Source: an uncultured Phocaeicola sp. (GTDB lineage Bacteria > Bacteroidota > Bacteroidia > Bacteroidales > Bacteroidaceae). From it: a DNA stretch of 64,000 bases. Position 1 is the stretch's first letter, and each line of letters opens with the position of its first letter. The stretch is from contig CALUJA010000007.1 of NCBI GenBank assembly GCA_944320845.1, forward strand, positions 62,001 through 126,000, given 5' to 3'. Position numbers and translations under genes: made by a program. This document shows, in pieces, positions 34,106 through 43,276 of the stretch. The notes beneath the pieces are model-generated. The model was not told where the DNA came from. It saw only the letters and a list, made by a program, of their open reading frames with translations, and searched no databases.

Positions 34106-36364
34106 ATGATTAAACTTTTTGCCCCACGTATAGGCAGCCTCTTTCTGGCAGGCTTATGCAGCCTGCTTACGGCATGTTCTGACGACAACAATCCGGACGG
34201 CGACGGGTTTACTCCCCAATCGTTCGATGTTGCAGGGAAAGTAGAAAAAGGCCCCTTTGTCAGCGGTTCGACCATCACCGTGCAGCCCATGGATGCCCGC
34301 CTGCAAGCGTCCGGCCAGATGTATGCCTCGACCATACAAGACGATGCCGGAAACTTTTCTTTCGGCTCCCAAACGTTTGACACGCCTTATGCCGAGCTGA
34401 CGGCCAACGGCTATTTTTTCAACGAGGTAGAAGGAAACCTGTCGGCCGGAACGCTGAATCTCCGTGCACTGGCCGACCTGTCGGATGCCGCCACGGTCAA
34501 TGTGAACATTCTGACCCATCTGAAATATCAGCGCATCGCCAGCCTGATGAAAGGGGGGCAAGACTTTACAGAGGCCAACCGCCAGTCGCAGGAGGAACTG
34601 ATGAGTGCCTTCGGGCTTCAGAAGTATGCCGGAACCGACGCTTCGCGGTTTTCCATCACCGCGGGCAACGAGGAGGCGGGAGCACTCATCGCTGTTTCGT
34701 CTCTGCTGATTGTCGGCCGGAGCGAAGCGGAACTAACGGAGTATCTGGCCAGGCTGTGCCGTGAATTCGGTCAAGACGGTGCATTCTCTGCCGAGACCCG
34801 GGAACAGATGAAAAGCGACAGGGAGAAACTGGCCAAGCAGCTGTCTTCCATAAGAAAAAACGTCATCGCCCGATACGAGACACTGGGAACGACCGTAGAA
34901 GTAAAGGAGCTGGCCCGCTTTTTCGACTGGGATGACGACGGTACAGCCGGGAACGAAACGCTGCAGGAAGGGGAAAGCATCAGCCTGGAAACCACACACC
35001 TCGATGTGCCCAATGAGGGAGGCGTCTATCATATCGGCATCAATTCTCCCGTCCCGCTGTTTACCACCCCGCCGCCTGACTCCGGTTCCGGCCCCAACGA
35101 CCAGCTGACAACGGAGACCTTCTTCGACAGAATCTATGAAGACTATCCGGATGCAGACATCTCGCTGACCAAAGAGATAGACGGCAGCACTCTAACCATC
35201 GAGGTGGCACGGCTCGACTCACGCTATGAAAAGACCGCCACCGTCACGCTTTACGACGCCCGCGGGAACGAGGCTGGCCAGGTAAGCGTCACGCAAGAAG
35301 GAAACGGCGACACATCCGTACCGCTGTTGGGCGAAGACGGACAGGCGGCCGTCTCGGCTGTCGCGATGAACCTTGCCAAAGGATTTTCCATGCTCAACCG
35401 CATCGAGCAGTATTATCACTTCAATCCCGCCGGCGGAGACTTAGTATCCCGATATGTCACTCCCGAAAGCCCGGATGTGGCGGACGGGTGGAGACATTTC
35501 TACAGCGCCATCAACCAGACCTTGCTGTTCAAGAAAGCCGAGGCGGAACGGCTGAATGTCTACGGCGACCTGTTCAATACCTTCAGCGCCCTCTGTTACT
35601 ACAGCATGGCGGTGATGTGGGGAGATTTGCCTTACCTCACCCAGTCTGCGGCTTCAGATAACCTGTACATCGGCCGGACTGCCGCCGACGAGATTCTGAA
35701 CCGGCTGAAGCAAGACCTGACCGCCGCCATCGCTTCGGATGCCCTTCAGGAAAAGCGGAACGAATCTCTCGGCACAGCCAACGACTTCTTCTTCCTCTCA
35801 AAGGATGTGGCGCGGGTGCTGTTGGCAGACATCCACTTGTATCAGCATCACCATGCCGAAGCGGCCGGACTCTTGTCTAAGGTCATCGACAAAGGCTACT
35901 ATTCGCTTGATGCGTCCGACTACAGCAATCCGGCTTCGATAGAAAACCTTGCGGGAAGCAGCGAAATCATCTTCGCACTGAGAAACGAGACGGTTACACG
36001 CTCAAACAGCGTCACCATCACCACTCCGCCATTCATCCCGCTGCTCAACTATACCGATGTCATCCTTTCATACGCCGAGTGTCTGTATAAGGACGGGGAT
36101 GAGACCGCGGCCCGGTATTGGTTAGACCAGGTGATTTCGGCCAAAGGGCTTGCGGCATCTCCCGCAGCCGATGTGCTGGCCCAGATAACCAATGTCCGCA
36201 AACAGCTGATGCTGTACAGCGTGGGCCAGTTTGCCTATCTGAAGCGCAACGGCATCGCCGCACAGGAATACGGTGTGGAGAGCTACCGCACCCTGCTTCC
36301 CATCCCGCAGTGGGAAATAGACTCGAATCCGGCGATAAAGCAGAATCCGGGATACGGCCGGTAA
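34106..36364 (+). CDS. Lipoprotein fusing an N-terminal surface domain, a BACON-like domain and a SusD-like domain
   Basis: This 752-residue protein has a lipoprotein signal peptide ending LLTACSDDN. Residues about 40-290 form a domain with KGPFVSGSTITVQPMD and LTANGYFFNEV, a pattern seen in many Bacteroidetes lipoproteins of unknown role. About 300-415 is BACON-like (VPNEGGVYHIGINSPV ... ARGNEAGQVSVTQEGN). From about 425 the sequence is SusD-like, with FNTFSALCYYSMAVMWGDLPYL, helical TPR-like segments and the terminal signature PIPQWEIDSNPAIKQNPGYGR-type ending. SusD proteins are surface glycan-binding partners of SusC transporters, but no SusC gene is adjacent. It is monocistronic with its own promoter and terminator. 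Confidence 0.85.
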   Translation: MIKLFAPRIGSLFLAGLCSLLTACSDDNNPDGDGFTPQSFDVAGKVEKGPFVSGSTITVQPMDARLQASGQMYASTIQDDAGNFSFGSQTFDTPYAELTANGYFFNEVEGNLSAGTLNLRALADLSDAATVNVNILTHLKYQRIASLMKGGQDFTEANRQSQEELMSAFGLQKYAGTDASRFSITAGNEEAGALIAVSSLLIVGRSEAELTEYLARLCREFGQDGAFSAETREQMKSDREKLAKQLSSIRKNVIARYETLGTTVEVKELARFFDWDDDGTAGNETLQEGESISLETTHLDVPNEGGVYHIGINSPVPLFTTPPPDSGSGPNDQLTTETFFDRIYEDYPDADISLTKEIDGSTLTIEVARLDSRYEKTATVTLYDARGNEAGQVSVTQEGNGDTSVPLLGEDGQAAVSAVAMNLAKGFSMLNRIEQYYHFNPAGGDLVSRYVTPESPDVADGWRHFYSAINQTLLFKKAEAERLNVYGDLFNTFSALCYYSMAVMWGDLPYLTQSAASDNLYIGRTAADEILNRLKQDLTAAIASDALQEKRNESLGTANDFFFLSKDVARVLLADIHLYQHHHAEAAGLLSKVIDKGYYSLDASDYSNPASIENLAGSSEIIFALRNETVTRSNSVTITTPPFIPLLNYTDVILSYAECLYKDGDETAARYWLDQVISAKGLAASPAADVLAQITNVRKQLMLYSVGQFAYLKRNGIAAQEYGVESYRTLLPIPQWEIDSNPAIKQNPGYGR

Positions 36365-36389
36365 AGAAGGACGGCTTCCGGCTTCCGGC

Positions 36390-36440
36390 AAAAAAGACGG
36401 CTCCCCGCCGCATGCACGACGGGGAGCCGTTTCTTTATCT
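36390..36440. terminator. Bidirectional terminator
   Basis: The stem ACGGCTCCCCG / CGGGGAGCCGT (36397-36407 and 36420-36430) has an A-run before it and a T-rich run after it. It ends both the SusD-fusion gene and the convergent TonB receptor gene. Confidence 0.88.
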
Positions 36441-36453
36441 TTTTCTTCTCAGG

Positions 36454-38748
36454 TCAATTGAAGAACTTGATGCCGATGAAAAAGGTACGGGGCTGCGTAG
36501 GGCCGTAGAAATACTTCGAGTCGCGCAGCTCGCCACGGTCAAGGTCGCTCTGGAAAGCATTGAAAATATTCTGCACTCCGCCGTTCACCTGCAGCTTCAG
36601 ATGGTCGTTGAGCACAAAAGTATAGTTCAGCTTCACGCCCAAGTCCATGAAGTCAGGAGTATGCTCCAGACGGTCGCTCTTGATATACCCGGCAAAATGG
36701 GGCACTATCATGCGTCCCGTATATACTCCCGTCACCGAAAAGTCGAAGTTCTTGAGCGGAGCGGAGGTGAAGGTAAAGTAACCGTAGTAATCGGGGGTGC
36801 GGGGCATACGCTTTATAGGGGCGACAGAGGGGTCTTCACTCCAGTGAACCGCCTCGGTGTAACGGCTGCGCTGAACGGTGAACCCCAGTTGCAGCTGCGC
36901 TTCACGCCCGTGGGCAATCTTATAGTCGATGTTCGCCCCGTAAACGCGTGCTCCATGTCCGTTGCGGCGCTCTTGAATCTGTGTGCCCGTCTCGGCATTC
37001 ACGCCCAAGGCTTCGAGATAAAACACATCATTCAGCGCGGTATAAAATCCCTCGACAAGGAGATTCGACTGGAAATGTCCGAACGTAGCCGTCCAGTCCA
37101 CCGAACCGCTCACACTGTTCGAACGCTCCGGCTTCAGTCCGTCTGCAAGCGTAATCATCATTGCCTCTCCGCCGACAGCCGCCACATGCAGGTCTTCGTC
37201 GTACGCCTGCGGCGCCCGGAATCCGGTAGACCAAGTAAGGCGGCCCTGCAACAGCGGCGAAGGCTTCCACAAGAGGTTGACACGAGGACTGAAGATAATG
37301 TCATCCACCAGATTGTGCTTGTCCAAACGGAATCCGGCAAGGATGGTCACATAATCCATCTTCCACTCATTCTGGGCAAACCCGCTTGCTATGCGCACAT
37401 CCTGCTGCAAATCGCGGTGATACCCAGTCATCACATCGTGCAGGGAATTGTAGTTATACTCCAGACCGCCGGTGAAGGTGGCAGGAGCAAAAAGACAGTT
37501 GTCCATATTCCCCACATACATCGCTCCGCCCACGGCCGTCAGGTCTTTGGTCTTGCCGTATGCATTGGGGTCTTGCCCCGCCCCGTAGTAACTGTTGCGG
37601 TCGATGTGCTGCACCGAGCCGTAGACCGACAGCTTGTGGCGGTATTCACGGAAAAACATGTCATAGGTCAGTCCGCCGCTGTTAATTACATGCTTGGTCT
37701 GCTCTGTGATGTCCGCCTCGTGCGGCTGCAGGTCAAACTTGTTTCCTCCGCGGCGGAACTCATTGGTGGTATGATACTCCACGTTGATGCGGCTGAACTG
37801 TGTGGGGCGGTAATAGGCACGCAGGCCGAAAGTATTCATGTTCAGCTTGCCCAGCTCAGAGAAACCGTCGTCGTCGGCATCGTAAGGATTGCGGTTGCGG
37901 TATGACTGGTAAAGAGCGATGCCGTAAGAGTTGTCCGACGACACAAGCGATGCGTTCGCCCCCATATACTGCTCCCAAACTTTCCCGTCAAGATTCGACA
38001 TGGTAGACGATACCTGAAACGAGTTGCTCACCGGGTCTTTGGTGATAATGTTGATGGTTCCGCCCACGGCATTGGCACCAAACAGAGCCGAGCCGCCTCC
38101 GCGCACCACTTCCACACGCTCTATCATGTTTGTAGGAATCTGTTCCAGGCCATACACCCCTGAAAGGGCACTCATTACCGGACGGCTGTTGATGAGTATC
38201 TGCGAATAAGGCCCTTCCAGCCCATTGATGCGCACCTGAGGGAAACCGCAGTTCTGGCAGTTGTTCTCCACCCGCAGCCCCGACTGATAGCTGAGCGACT
38301 TGGCCAGGTCGGTGGAGTTGACGATTTCAAACAGACGGTTGTTCATTACATTCACCACCACAGGCGCCAGCTTGCGGCTCGTCTCGTTGCGGTTTGCCGA
38401 CACCACCACCTCGTCGGTCATGATGGTCTCTTCCTTCATCACGAAATGCAGGTCGACGGTAAACTCACTGCTCACCGTTACACGCTTGGTCTGCGTGGCA
38501 TATCCCATGCTCTGCACCTTGAGTGTATATTCTCCGGCAGGAACATCCTTAAACCGGAAATATCCCTCCATATCGGTAGCCGTTCCTGCACCTGTTTCCA
38601 CTATCAGCACGGTGGCATAAGGCAGTCCTTCCTCCGTGCCTTCTTCTATCACATGTCCGGTAATGATGTTTCCCTCCTTCACCGGATTGACGGCCGCGCA
38701 CACGAAAGCGCACAGCAGTCCCGTTATGAATAAAGCATATCTTTTCAT
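36454..38748 (-). CDS. TonB-dependent outer membrane receptor with N-terminal CarboxypepD_reg-like domain
   Basis: This 764-residue receptor has a signal peptide (MKRYALFITGLLCAFVCAA), a carboxypeptidase-regulatory-like beta domain (about 25-110, TGHVIEEGTEEGLPYATVLI), a plug domain with a distinctive CQNCGFPQVRINGLEG segment and MIERVEVVRGGGSALFGANA, and a C-terminal barrel ending RTFFIGIKFFN. ATG 38748 is used since the longer frame runs into the upstream gene. It is not of the SusC type. The substrate is unknown; the Cys-x-x-Cys in the plug and the His-rich neighbour suggest a metal or metal-containing ligand, which is inference. Confidence 0.92.
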   Translation of the reverse strand: MKRYALFITGLLCAFVCAAVNPVKEGNIITGHVIEEGTEEGLPYATVLIVETGAGTATDMEGYFRFKDVPAGEYTLKVQSMGYATQTKRVTVSSEFTVDLHFVMKEETIMTDEVVVSANRNETSRKLAPVVVNVMNNRLFEIVNSTDLAKSLSYQSGLRVENNCQNCGFPQVRINGLEGPYSQILINSRPVMSALSGVYGLEQIPTNMIERVEVVRGGGSALFGANAVGGTINIITKDPVSNSFQVSSTMSNLDGKVWEQYMGANASLVSSDNSYGIALYQSYRNRNPYDADDDGFSELGKLNMNTFGLRAYYRPTQFSRINVEYHTTNEFRRGGNKFDLQPHEADITEQTKHVINSGGLTYDMFFREYRHKLSVYGSVQHIDRNSYYGAGQDPNAYGKTKDLTAVGGAMYVGNMDNCLFAPATFTGGLEYNYNSLHDVMTGYHRDLQQDVRIASGFAQNEWKMDYVTILAGFRLDKHNLVDDIIFSPRVNLLWKPSPLLQGRLTWSTGFRAPQAYDEDLHVAAVGGEAMMITLADGLKPERSNSVSGSVDWTATFGHFQSNLLVEGFYTALNDVFYLEALGVNAETGTQIQERRNGHGARVYGANIDYKIAHGREAQLQLGFTVQRSRYTEAVHWSEDPSVAPIKRMPRTPDYYGYFTFTSAPLKNFDFSVTGVYTGRMIVPHFAGYIKSDRLEHTPDFMDLGVKLNYTFVLNDHLKLQVNGGVQNIFNAFQSDLDRGELRDSKYFYGPTQPRTFFIGIKFFN

Positions 38749-38818
38749 ACTGATTCTGTTGTCTGAATTAAAAAATCTCTCCAGAGGCAGACCCGCCGGT
38801 CTGTCCCGAAGCAAAAAA

Positions 38819-39169
38819 TCAAGCGATGAAAAGACAAGCAGGAGGGGCACGCAGGCGGACGCACGCCGCATGTATGCCCGAAGCGCGGAAAGTATTCCGC
38901 TCATACAGGAATGTATTGAGCACACCCCATTCGGGACTGACAGAACAGGTGTCGTCTGCATCCAGCGAATGGAAAACAGACATGAAATGCAGGGCCAACG
39001 CCTGTCCCGCCGTATGCGAGTGCTGATGAGTAAAGGGATGAGAATGGACAATCATCACCCCTCCGACTATGTGGACATGGGCAAACACCACAACAGATGT
39101 GTAGTATGCCACAAACAGAGTCAGCAGTCCCAAAGCCCAAAGCCGGATATGACGGGAGTCTATTCTCAT
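38819..39169 (-). CDS. Small His-rich membrane protein upstream of the TonB receptor
   Basis: This 116-residue protein has one N-terminal membrane segment (LWALGLLTLFVAYYTSVVVF, about 10-29) followed by a histidine cluster: AHVHIVGG, IVHSHPFTHQHSHT. That is eight or nine His in about 25 residues, a likely site for divalent metal or heme binding on the periplasmic side. It ends 70 bp before the TonB receptor ATG on the same strand. No known domain name comes to mind. The second half is less conserved-looking and ends in a basic, cysteine-containing tail. Confidence 0.75.
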   Translation of the reverse strand: MRIDSRHIRLWALGLLTLFVAYYTSVVVFAHVHIVGGVMIVHSHPFTHQHSHTAGQALALHFMSVFHSLDADDTCSVSPEWGVLNTFLYERNTFRASGIHAACVRLRAPPACLFIA

Positions 39170-39208
39170 TTGCTATGTTCTTGTTCTCTTGTCAGTCTGA
39201 TTAAAAAT

Positions 39209-40951
39209 TCATTTCGTCCCGAACAAAAGCAGAGAGTCTCTGCGGGCAGCCGGAACTGTCCAGGCTTCGGGAACAAACTTCCAATGGTTCAAGGCCTGCG
39301 GATGAAGAGTCTTCACTTCCTCGATGCGCTTCATCAGATAATAGCGCAGGTCTTTGTCGGTCGAAAACACGATGCGTCCCGCCAGTTCGCCCTTGGGAAT
39401 GCCCGTCCCTTTGGTCAGCAAATCGCCTCCGCCGTTGCCTCTGTATGAATTAACAGCCACACGGTAGGTTTTGTTCACATCAAAAGGTCGCCCGTCTGCC
39501 ATGCTCTTTATGGCAATCCTATGGCCCTCGGGCTTCGTCACATCTACGGTATAGAGAATCCCTGCGGCCGAATCGAAGTTGAAGCTCGGGTTTTTCAGCC
39601 GTCCGAAGCCCTTGTCTTCATCGTTCAGCAACAGCAGATGGTCGTCGGGCGACTGCATCCGGCCGGTCCACAAGGCATACGACATTTCGAGAAAGTCCTT
39701 CACCTCCTGTCCCGTCAGCTCCATGGCGTAAAGCATGTTCTCAAAACGGTAAAGATTGAACATATCGCTCATGTAGATGTCTCCCTCCTTGATTTCGGCA
39801 TTGAACGAAAGCGGAGCGCAAAAGGAGATGTCGGCCCGGGCAATGTCCAACTGCAACTGATGAAGCAGGTCGATGAACGCCGACGAACCGAAGAACGCGT
39901 CGCGCGTGGAGATGGTGCGGTCGATATGCCCAATCTTGCGCGACACAAACGCCTCCACAGCCTTGTATTGAGGCTCGAACGTTTTCATAAACTCCTTGTC
40001 TACGGGATACGGACGGACATCGGCAAGCCTTCCTTCCACCGACTTGCTCACCACCTTGCGCCCCCGTTTCACTATCCTGACCGTCACTTCCGATACGGCA
40101 CGCGCCATATTGGCCGGATTAACCAGCAACACAGAGTCGCCTTCCACATTGGCCACCTTCTGGCAGCAGCGCGCATGGTCGTGTCCCATAAAGATGACAT
40201 CAAATCCCGGCACGTTGCGCGCCACCTCTCCCGAGGCATTCTCCGTCACGCTGTCCAGCTTGTTTCCCCCCGGGCCTGCATGAAAAAGCCCCACCAGCAG
40301 GTCAGGATTCTCCTTCTTGCGGATGATGTCCACCCATCTGCGGGCGCATGTCTCCATATCTTCAAAGCGCAGTCCGCTCCACAGCCGTTCGGGCAGCCAT
40401 GAGGGAACGGCAGGCGTAATCATGCCCAGTATGGCCACCTTCACGCCACCGCGCTCCACCACCTTGTAAGGCGGCAGATAAGGCTGGCCGGTCTTTACAT
40501 CGACGATGTTTGCGCCGAGTACCGGAAAGCGGCATTCGCCCGCCCAACGGTCGTATACGGCATGTCCGGCCTCCACATCGTGGTTTCCCATGTTACCCAC
40601 ATCATAGCGCATCCAGTTCAGCATATCGGCACACAGATGAACGGATGCCGTATCTATATAATTGTAATAGTAAGCCGTGGGCTGGCCTTGCAGGATGTCG
40701 CCGTTGTCCATCAGTATCACTCCGTCGCCCCACGTTTCCCGCAGCTCCTTCACATACGAGCTGACCCGCGCCAGACTGCCGTCGAGAGGTTTCTGCGCAA
40801 TAAAGTCGTAAGGGAAATAGCATCCGTGCACATCACTGGTCTCAACAAGCTTCAAGGTCATTTCTTTTTCGGTAGAAGAAGCGCACGAGTGCATCATGCA
40901 GCCCATGCCGACGAACGCCGTAAGGCAGAAAAAATAGTTCAGCGGTTTCAT
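39209..40951 (-). CDS. 5'-nucleotidase / 2',3'-cyclic phosphodiesterase family lipoprotein
   Basis: This 580-residue protein has a lipoprotein-type signal (MKPLNYFFCLTAFVGMGCMMHSC). The calcineurin-like domain shows ETSDVHGCYFP, MDNGDILQG, GNMGNHDVEAG and FMGHDHAR as dimetal ligands. A C-terminal 5_nucleotid_C domain begins near residue 360 and contains NSYRGNGGGDLLTKGTG for base and phosphate binding. It should release phosphate and nucleosides from extracytoplasmic nucleotides. ATG 40951 begins the signal. A TATCTTTG -7 element lies on the minus strand at 40986-40979. Confidence 0.93.
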   Translation of the reverse strand: MKPLNYFFCLTAFVGMGCMMHSCASSTEKEMTLKLVETSDVHGCYFPYDFIAQKPLDGSLARVSSYVKELRETWGDGVILMDNGDILQGQPTAYYYNYIDTASVHLCADMLNWMRYDVGNMGNHDVEAGHAVYDRWAGECRFPVLGANIVDVKTGQPYLPPYKVVERGGVKVAILGMITPAVPSWLPERLWSGLRFEDMETCARRWVDIIRKKENPDLLVGLFHAGPGGNKLDSVTENASGEVARNVPGFDVIFMGHDHARCCQKVANVEGDSVLLVNPANMARAVSEVTVRIVKRGRKVVSKSVEGRLADVRPYPVDKEFMKTFEPQYKAVEAFVSRKIGHIDRTISTRDAFFGSSAFIDLLHQLQLDIARADISFCAPLSFNAEIKEGDIYMSDMFNLYRFENMLYAMELTGQEVKDFLEMSYALWTGRMQSPDDHLLLLNDEDKGFGRLKNPSFNFDSAAGILYTVDVTKPEGHRIAIKSMADGRPFDVNKTYRVAVNSYRGNGGGDLLTKGTGIPKGELAGRIVFSTDKDLRYYLMKRIEEVKTLHPQALNHWKFVPEAWTVPAARRDSLLLFGTK

Positions 40952-41139
40952 AAAAGACAGTTTGTCATGTTTCGCGTACAAAGATACGCAAATCTTCCGC
41001 GCCAGGCAACAATCTGACGGATTTTTCTTTATATCAGCGTCCTCCGTCCCCGCATCGAGACAAAAGAAAAAGAACAGGCCCGACACACGGAAATGGCATG
41101 GAAATTGCCTCTTTCCCAGCAGTTAAACAAACTGACAAT

Positions 41140-42069
41140 ATGGCTTACATAGACTATTACAAGGTGCTTGGCGTAGACAGGAACGCTACCCAAGACGATA
41201 TCAAAAAGGCTTTCCGTAAGCTGGCACGGAAATATCATCCCGACCTGAATCCCAACGACCCTACGGCCAAAGACAGGTTTCAGGAAATCAACGAGGCGAA
41301 CGAGGTGCTGGGCGACCCGGAAAAGCGCAAGAAGTATGATGCCTACGGTGAGAACTGGAAGCATGCCGACGAGTTTGAGGCCCAGCAGCAGGCTTACCGT
41401 GCACAGCAGGCCGGCAACGGAGGAGGACGGAGCGAATATTGGTACTCGACCGACGGACAGCACTTCTCAGGCGGGTTCGGCGGCAATGCAAGCGGCTTCT
41501 CCGACTTTTTCGAAGAGCTGTTCGGACACCGCGGAAGCGCAGGGAGCAGGGCACACGGCGCATACCGCGGCCAGGACATCGAGGCCGAGCTTCGGCTCTC
41601 ACTGCGTGAAGCGGCCGTCACCCACAAGCAGACATTCACTGTAAACGGCGAGACACTGCGCATCACCGTACCGGCCGGTGTGGCAAACGGGCAGGTCATC
41701 AAGCTGAAAGGACACGGAGGAAAAGGCATGAACGGCGGCCCCGACGGAGACCTTTACATCACCTTCGCCGTGGCAGACGACCCCGGATTCAGGCGCAAGG
41801 GCGATGACCTGTATACGGATGTCACCATCGACCTGTATACCGCCGTGCTGGGCGGGGAGGTGACCGTAAACACGCTCGACGGACAAGTGAAACTGAAAGT
41901 GCGTCCGGGCACACAGGCCGAGGCTAAAGTGCGCCTGAAGGGCAAGGGATTCCCCGTATACAAGCAGGAAGGCTCTTTCGGCGACCTGATAGTGACTTAC
42001 CACATATCCATCCCGACCACGCTGACAGAACGGCAGAAAGACCTGTTCAGGCAGTTGCAGCAGGGATAA
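41140..42069 (+). CDS. cbpA: DnaJ-like co-chaperone CbpA
   Basis: This 309-residue protein has a J domain (residues 5-70, [20 protein letters not shown] with HPD in KYHPDLN), a Gly/Phe-rich linker ([19 protein letters not shown]), and the two C-terminal substrate-binding domains ([20 protein letters not shown] onward), without the zinc finger of DnaJ. This is the CbpA layout. It stimulates DnaK and presents clients. ATG 41140 ([11 protein letters not shown]) begins the J domain. The cbpM gene follows 21 bp later. Confidence 0.95.
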   Translation: MAYIDYYKVLGVDRNATQDDIKKAFRKLARKYHPDLNPNDPTAKDRFQEINEANEVLGDPEKRKKYDAYGENWKHADEFEAQQQAYRAQQAGNGGGRSEYWYSTDGQHFSGGFGGNASGFSDFFEELFGHRGSAGSRAHGAYRGQDIEAELRLSLREAAVTHKQTFTVNGETLRITVPAGVANGQVIKLKGHGGKGMNGGPDGDLYITFAVADDPGFRRKGDDLYTDVTIDLYTAVLGGEVTVNTLDGQVKLKVRPGTQAEAKVRLKGKGFPVYKQEGSFGDLIVTYHISIPTTLTERQKDLFRQLQQG

Positions 42070-42090
42070 ACCATCTAAAAAACAAACGTC

Positions 42091-42381
42091 ATGACAAACG
42101 AACTGATTATCATAAGCGATTATTGCAGCCGCTGCAATGTGGAGCCGGACTTCATCCTGATGCTGGGTGAAGACGGACTGATAGACATCGAGGAGCACGA
42201 CAATGTGCGCTGTTTTCCGGCCAGCCAGCTGCGGGCGCTTGAGCGTTACTCGCACCTGTATTACGACTTGTCAATCAACGTGGCAGGCATCGACGCCATC
42301 CGCCACCTGCTCGAACGGGTGGAAAGCCTTCAGAGCGAAGTGCGCCGTCTGGAGGGCGAACTGCGGTTTTACCGGCAGTGA
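42091..42381 (+). CDS. cbpM: CbpM-like chaperone modulator
   Basis: This 96-residue protein has a MerR-like N-terminal helix-turn-helix region (IISDYCSRCNVEPDFILMLGE) and a C-terminal coiled coil (LLERVESLQSEVRRLEGELRF). CbpM proteins bind the CbpA J domain and inhibit it. Its position directly after cbpA supports the assignment. Confidence 0.9.
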   Translation: MTNELIIISDYCSRCNVEPDFILMLGEDGLIDIEEHDNVRCFPASQLRALERYSHLYYDLSINVAGIDAIRHLLERVESLQSEVRRLEGELRFYRQ

Positions 42382-42411
42382 ATCCCCGCCGCACCGCCTT
42401 CCGCAGGCGGC

Positions 42412-42553
42412 AGGGGGGTCGATGGTGGTCGATGTTTCGGGGTTTTCTTAAATATTATTTCATATATAAAATCCCCAGGTATACCCCTGGCCTTTTTTAA
42501 TGTCTTGCGAAAGTTATAGAAACGGCAAAACATCGACCACCATCGACCCCCCT
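42412..42553. repeat. 142-bp element bounded by 26-bp perfect inverted repeats
   Basis: The left arm (42412-42437) begins AGGGGGGTCGATGGTGGTCG and ends ATGTTT; the right arm (42528-42553) is its exact reverse complement. Each arm itself contains TCGATG twice, separated by GTGG. The 90-bp core is AT-rich and includes a short terminator-like hairpin. No target-site duplication is visible and no transposase is nearby. Confidence 0.92.
42474..42498 (+). terminator. Terminator-like hairpin after cbpM
   Basis: CCAGG / CCTGG with a loop of about 7 nt is followed by CCTTTTTT, inside the inverted-repeat element. Confidence 0.6.
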
Positions 42554-42637
42554 TGAAACAAAAAGTGCCATTCCGTCTGCACGGAAAGGGAACGAAGCCG
42601 GCTGCTCGCCGTGAAAATATTGAGGGGAATCCGTCTC

Positions 42638-43246
42638 CTACGCACCGACATAGACCACGTAGACAACCTGCGTGTCGTCCACCTTGGTTGCACCGGAAAC
42701 ATACTCTTTGACACGGCCGTCAGGGAAATGATGCCCTATCAGTCTCCTCATCGCCTCACGGGCCGGACTGTCGGCCGTATCGAGAACGGCCATGAACTTA
42801 TAATATCCTGACACATCATCCACATCCGCCTTGAGCTTGCCCCGGAGCAACGCCTCGATATCCTTTCGTATCCCCTCCTCCTGCGCCGCACCAAACCGGC
42901 CTTTCTTCACGGGGATATTACATTTCACCTCGGCTATCAGGCGCAGTCCGCCCTGTCCGCCGTAGCATACATCAAAGCCGTTGGCATTTGCACTCGTCTC
43001 CTCCACCCGTCTGCGCATCTCTTCCGCCTGCTGAGGGGAGACAATCTTTTCGGCAAGCAGGCAGTCGATGAAATTCAGCGTGGCTTTCAGCGTGATGATG
43101 TTGTTGATATTGCTCAAGACCTGCTTCAGACGAACGAGCCCGTCAAGCGTCAGACGGCCGTAATAGTCTTCCTCCCGGCCGAAATACTGACTCCAGAAGC
43201 CGTTGAATCCGTCTGCAAGCTGCCTGTCACGGCTTGTCGTCTTCAT
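42638..43246 (-). CDS. Hypothetical protein with a possible PD-(D/E)XK nuclease-like core
   Basis: This 202-residue soluble protein starts at ATG 43246. The first part is helical (GLVRLKQVLSNINNIITLKATLNFIDCLLAE). The middle reads GFDVCYGGQGGLRLIAEVKCNIPV: an Asp followed about 14 residues later by a hydrophobic strand and ExK, the spacing of PD-(D/E)XK nucleases, followed by an amphipathic helix region with basic residues. The family is not recognised and the nuclease idea rests on this motif alone. The right inverted-repeat arm lies 85 bp beyond its stop. Confidence 0.78.
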   Translation of the reverse strand: MKTTSRDRQLADGFNGFWSQYFGREEDYYGRLTLDGLVRLKQVLSNINNIITLKATLNFIDCLLAEKIVSPQQAEEMRRRVEETSANANGFDVCYGGQGGLRLIAEVKCNIPVKKGRFGAAQEEGIRKDIEALLRGKLKADVDDVSGYYKFMAVLDTADSPAREAMRRLIGHHFPDGRVKEYVSGATKVDDTQVVYVVYVGA

Positions 43247-43276
43247 AGCATGTTTTCTGTTTTCATTCTTCAAGAT

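Noticed and set aside
35206..35222. TGGCACGG sequence resembling a sigma-54 -24 box
   Set aside because: It is within the SusD-fusion coding region and has no -12 element at the right spacing.
42514..42714. 66-residue minus-strand frame covering the right inverted-repeat arm
   Set aside because: It overlaps the end of the neighbouring gene, and its sequence is basic and low-complexity with no start signal.
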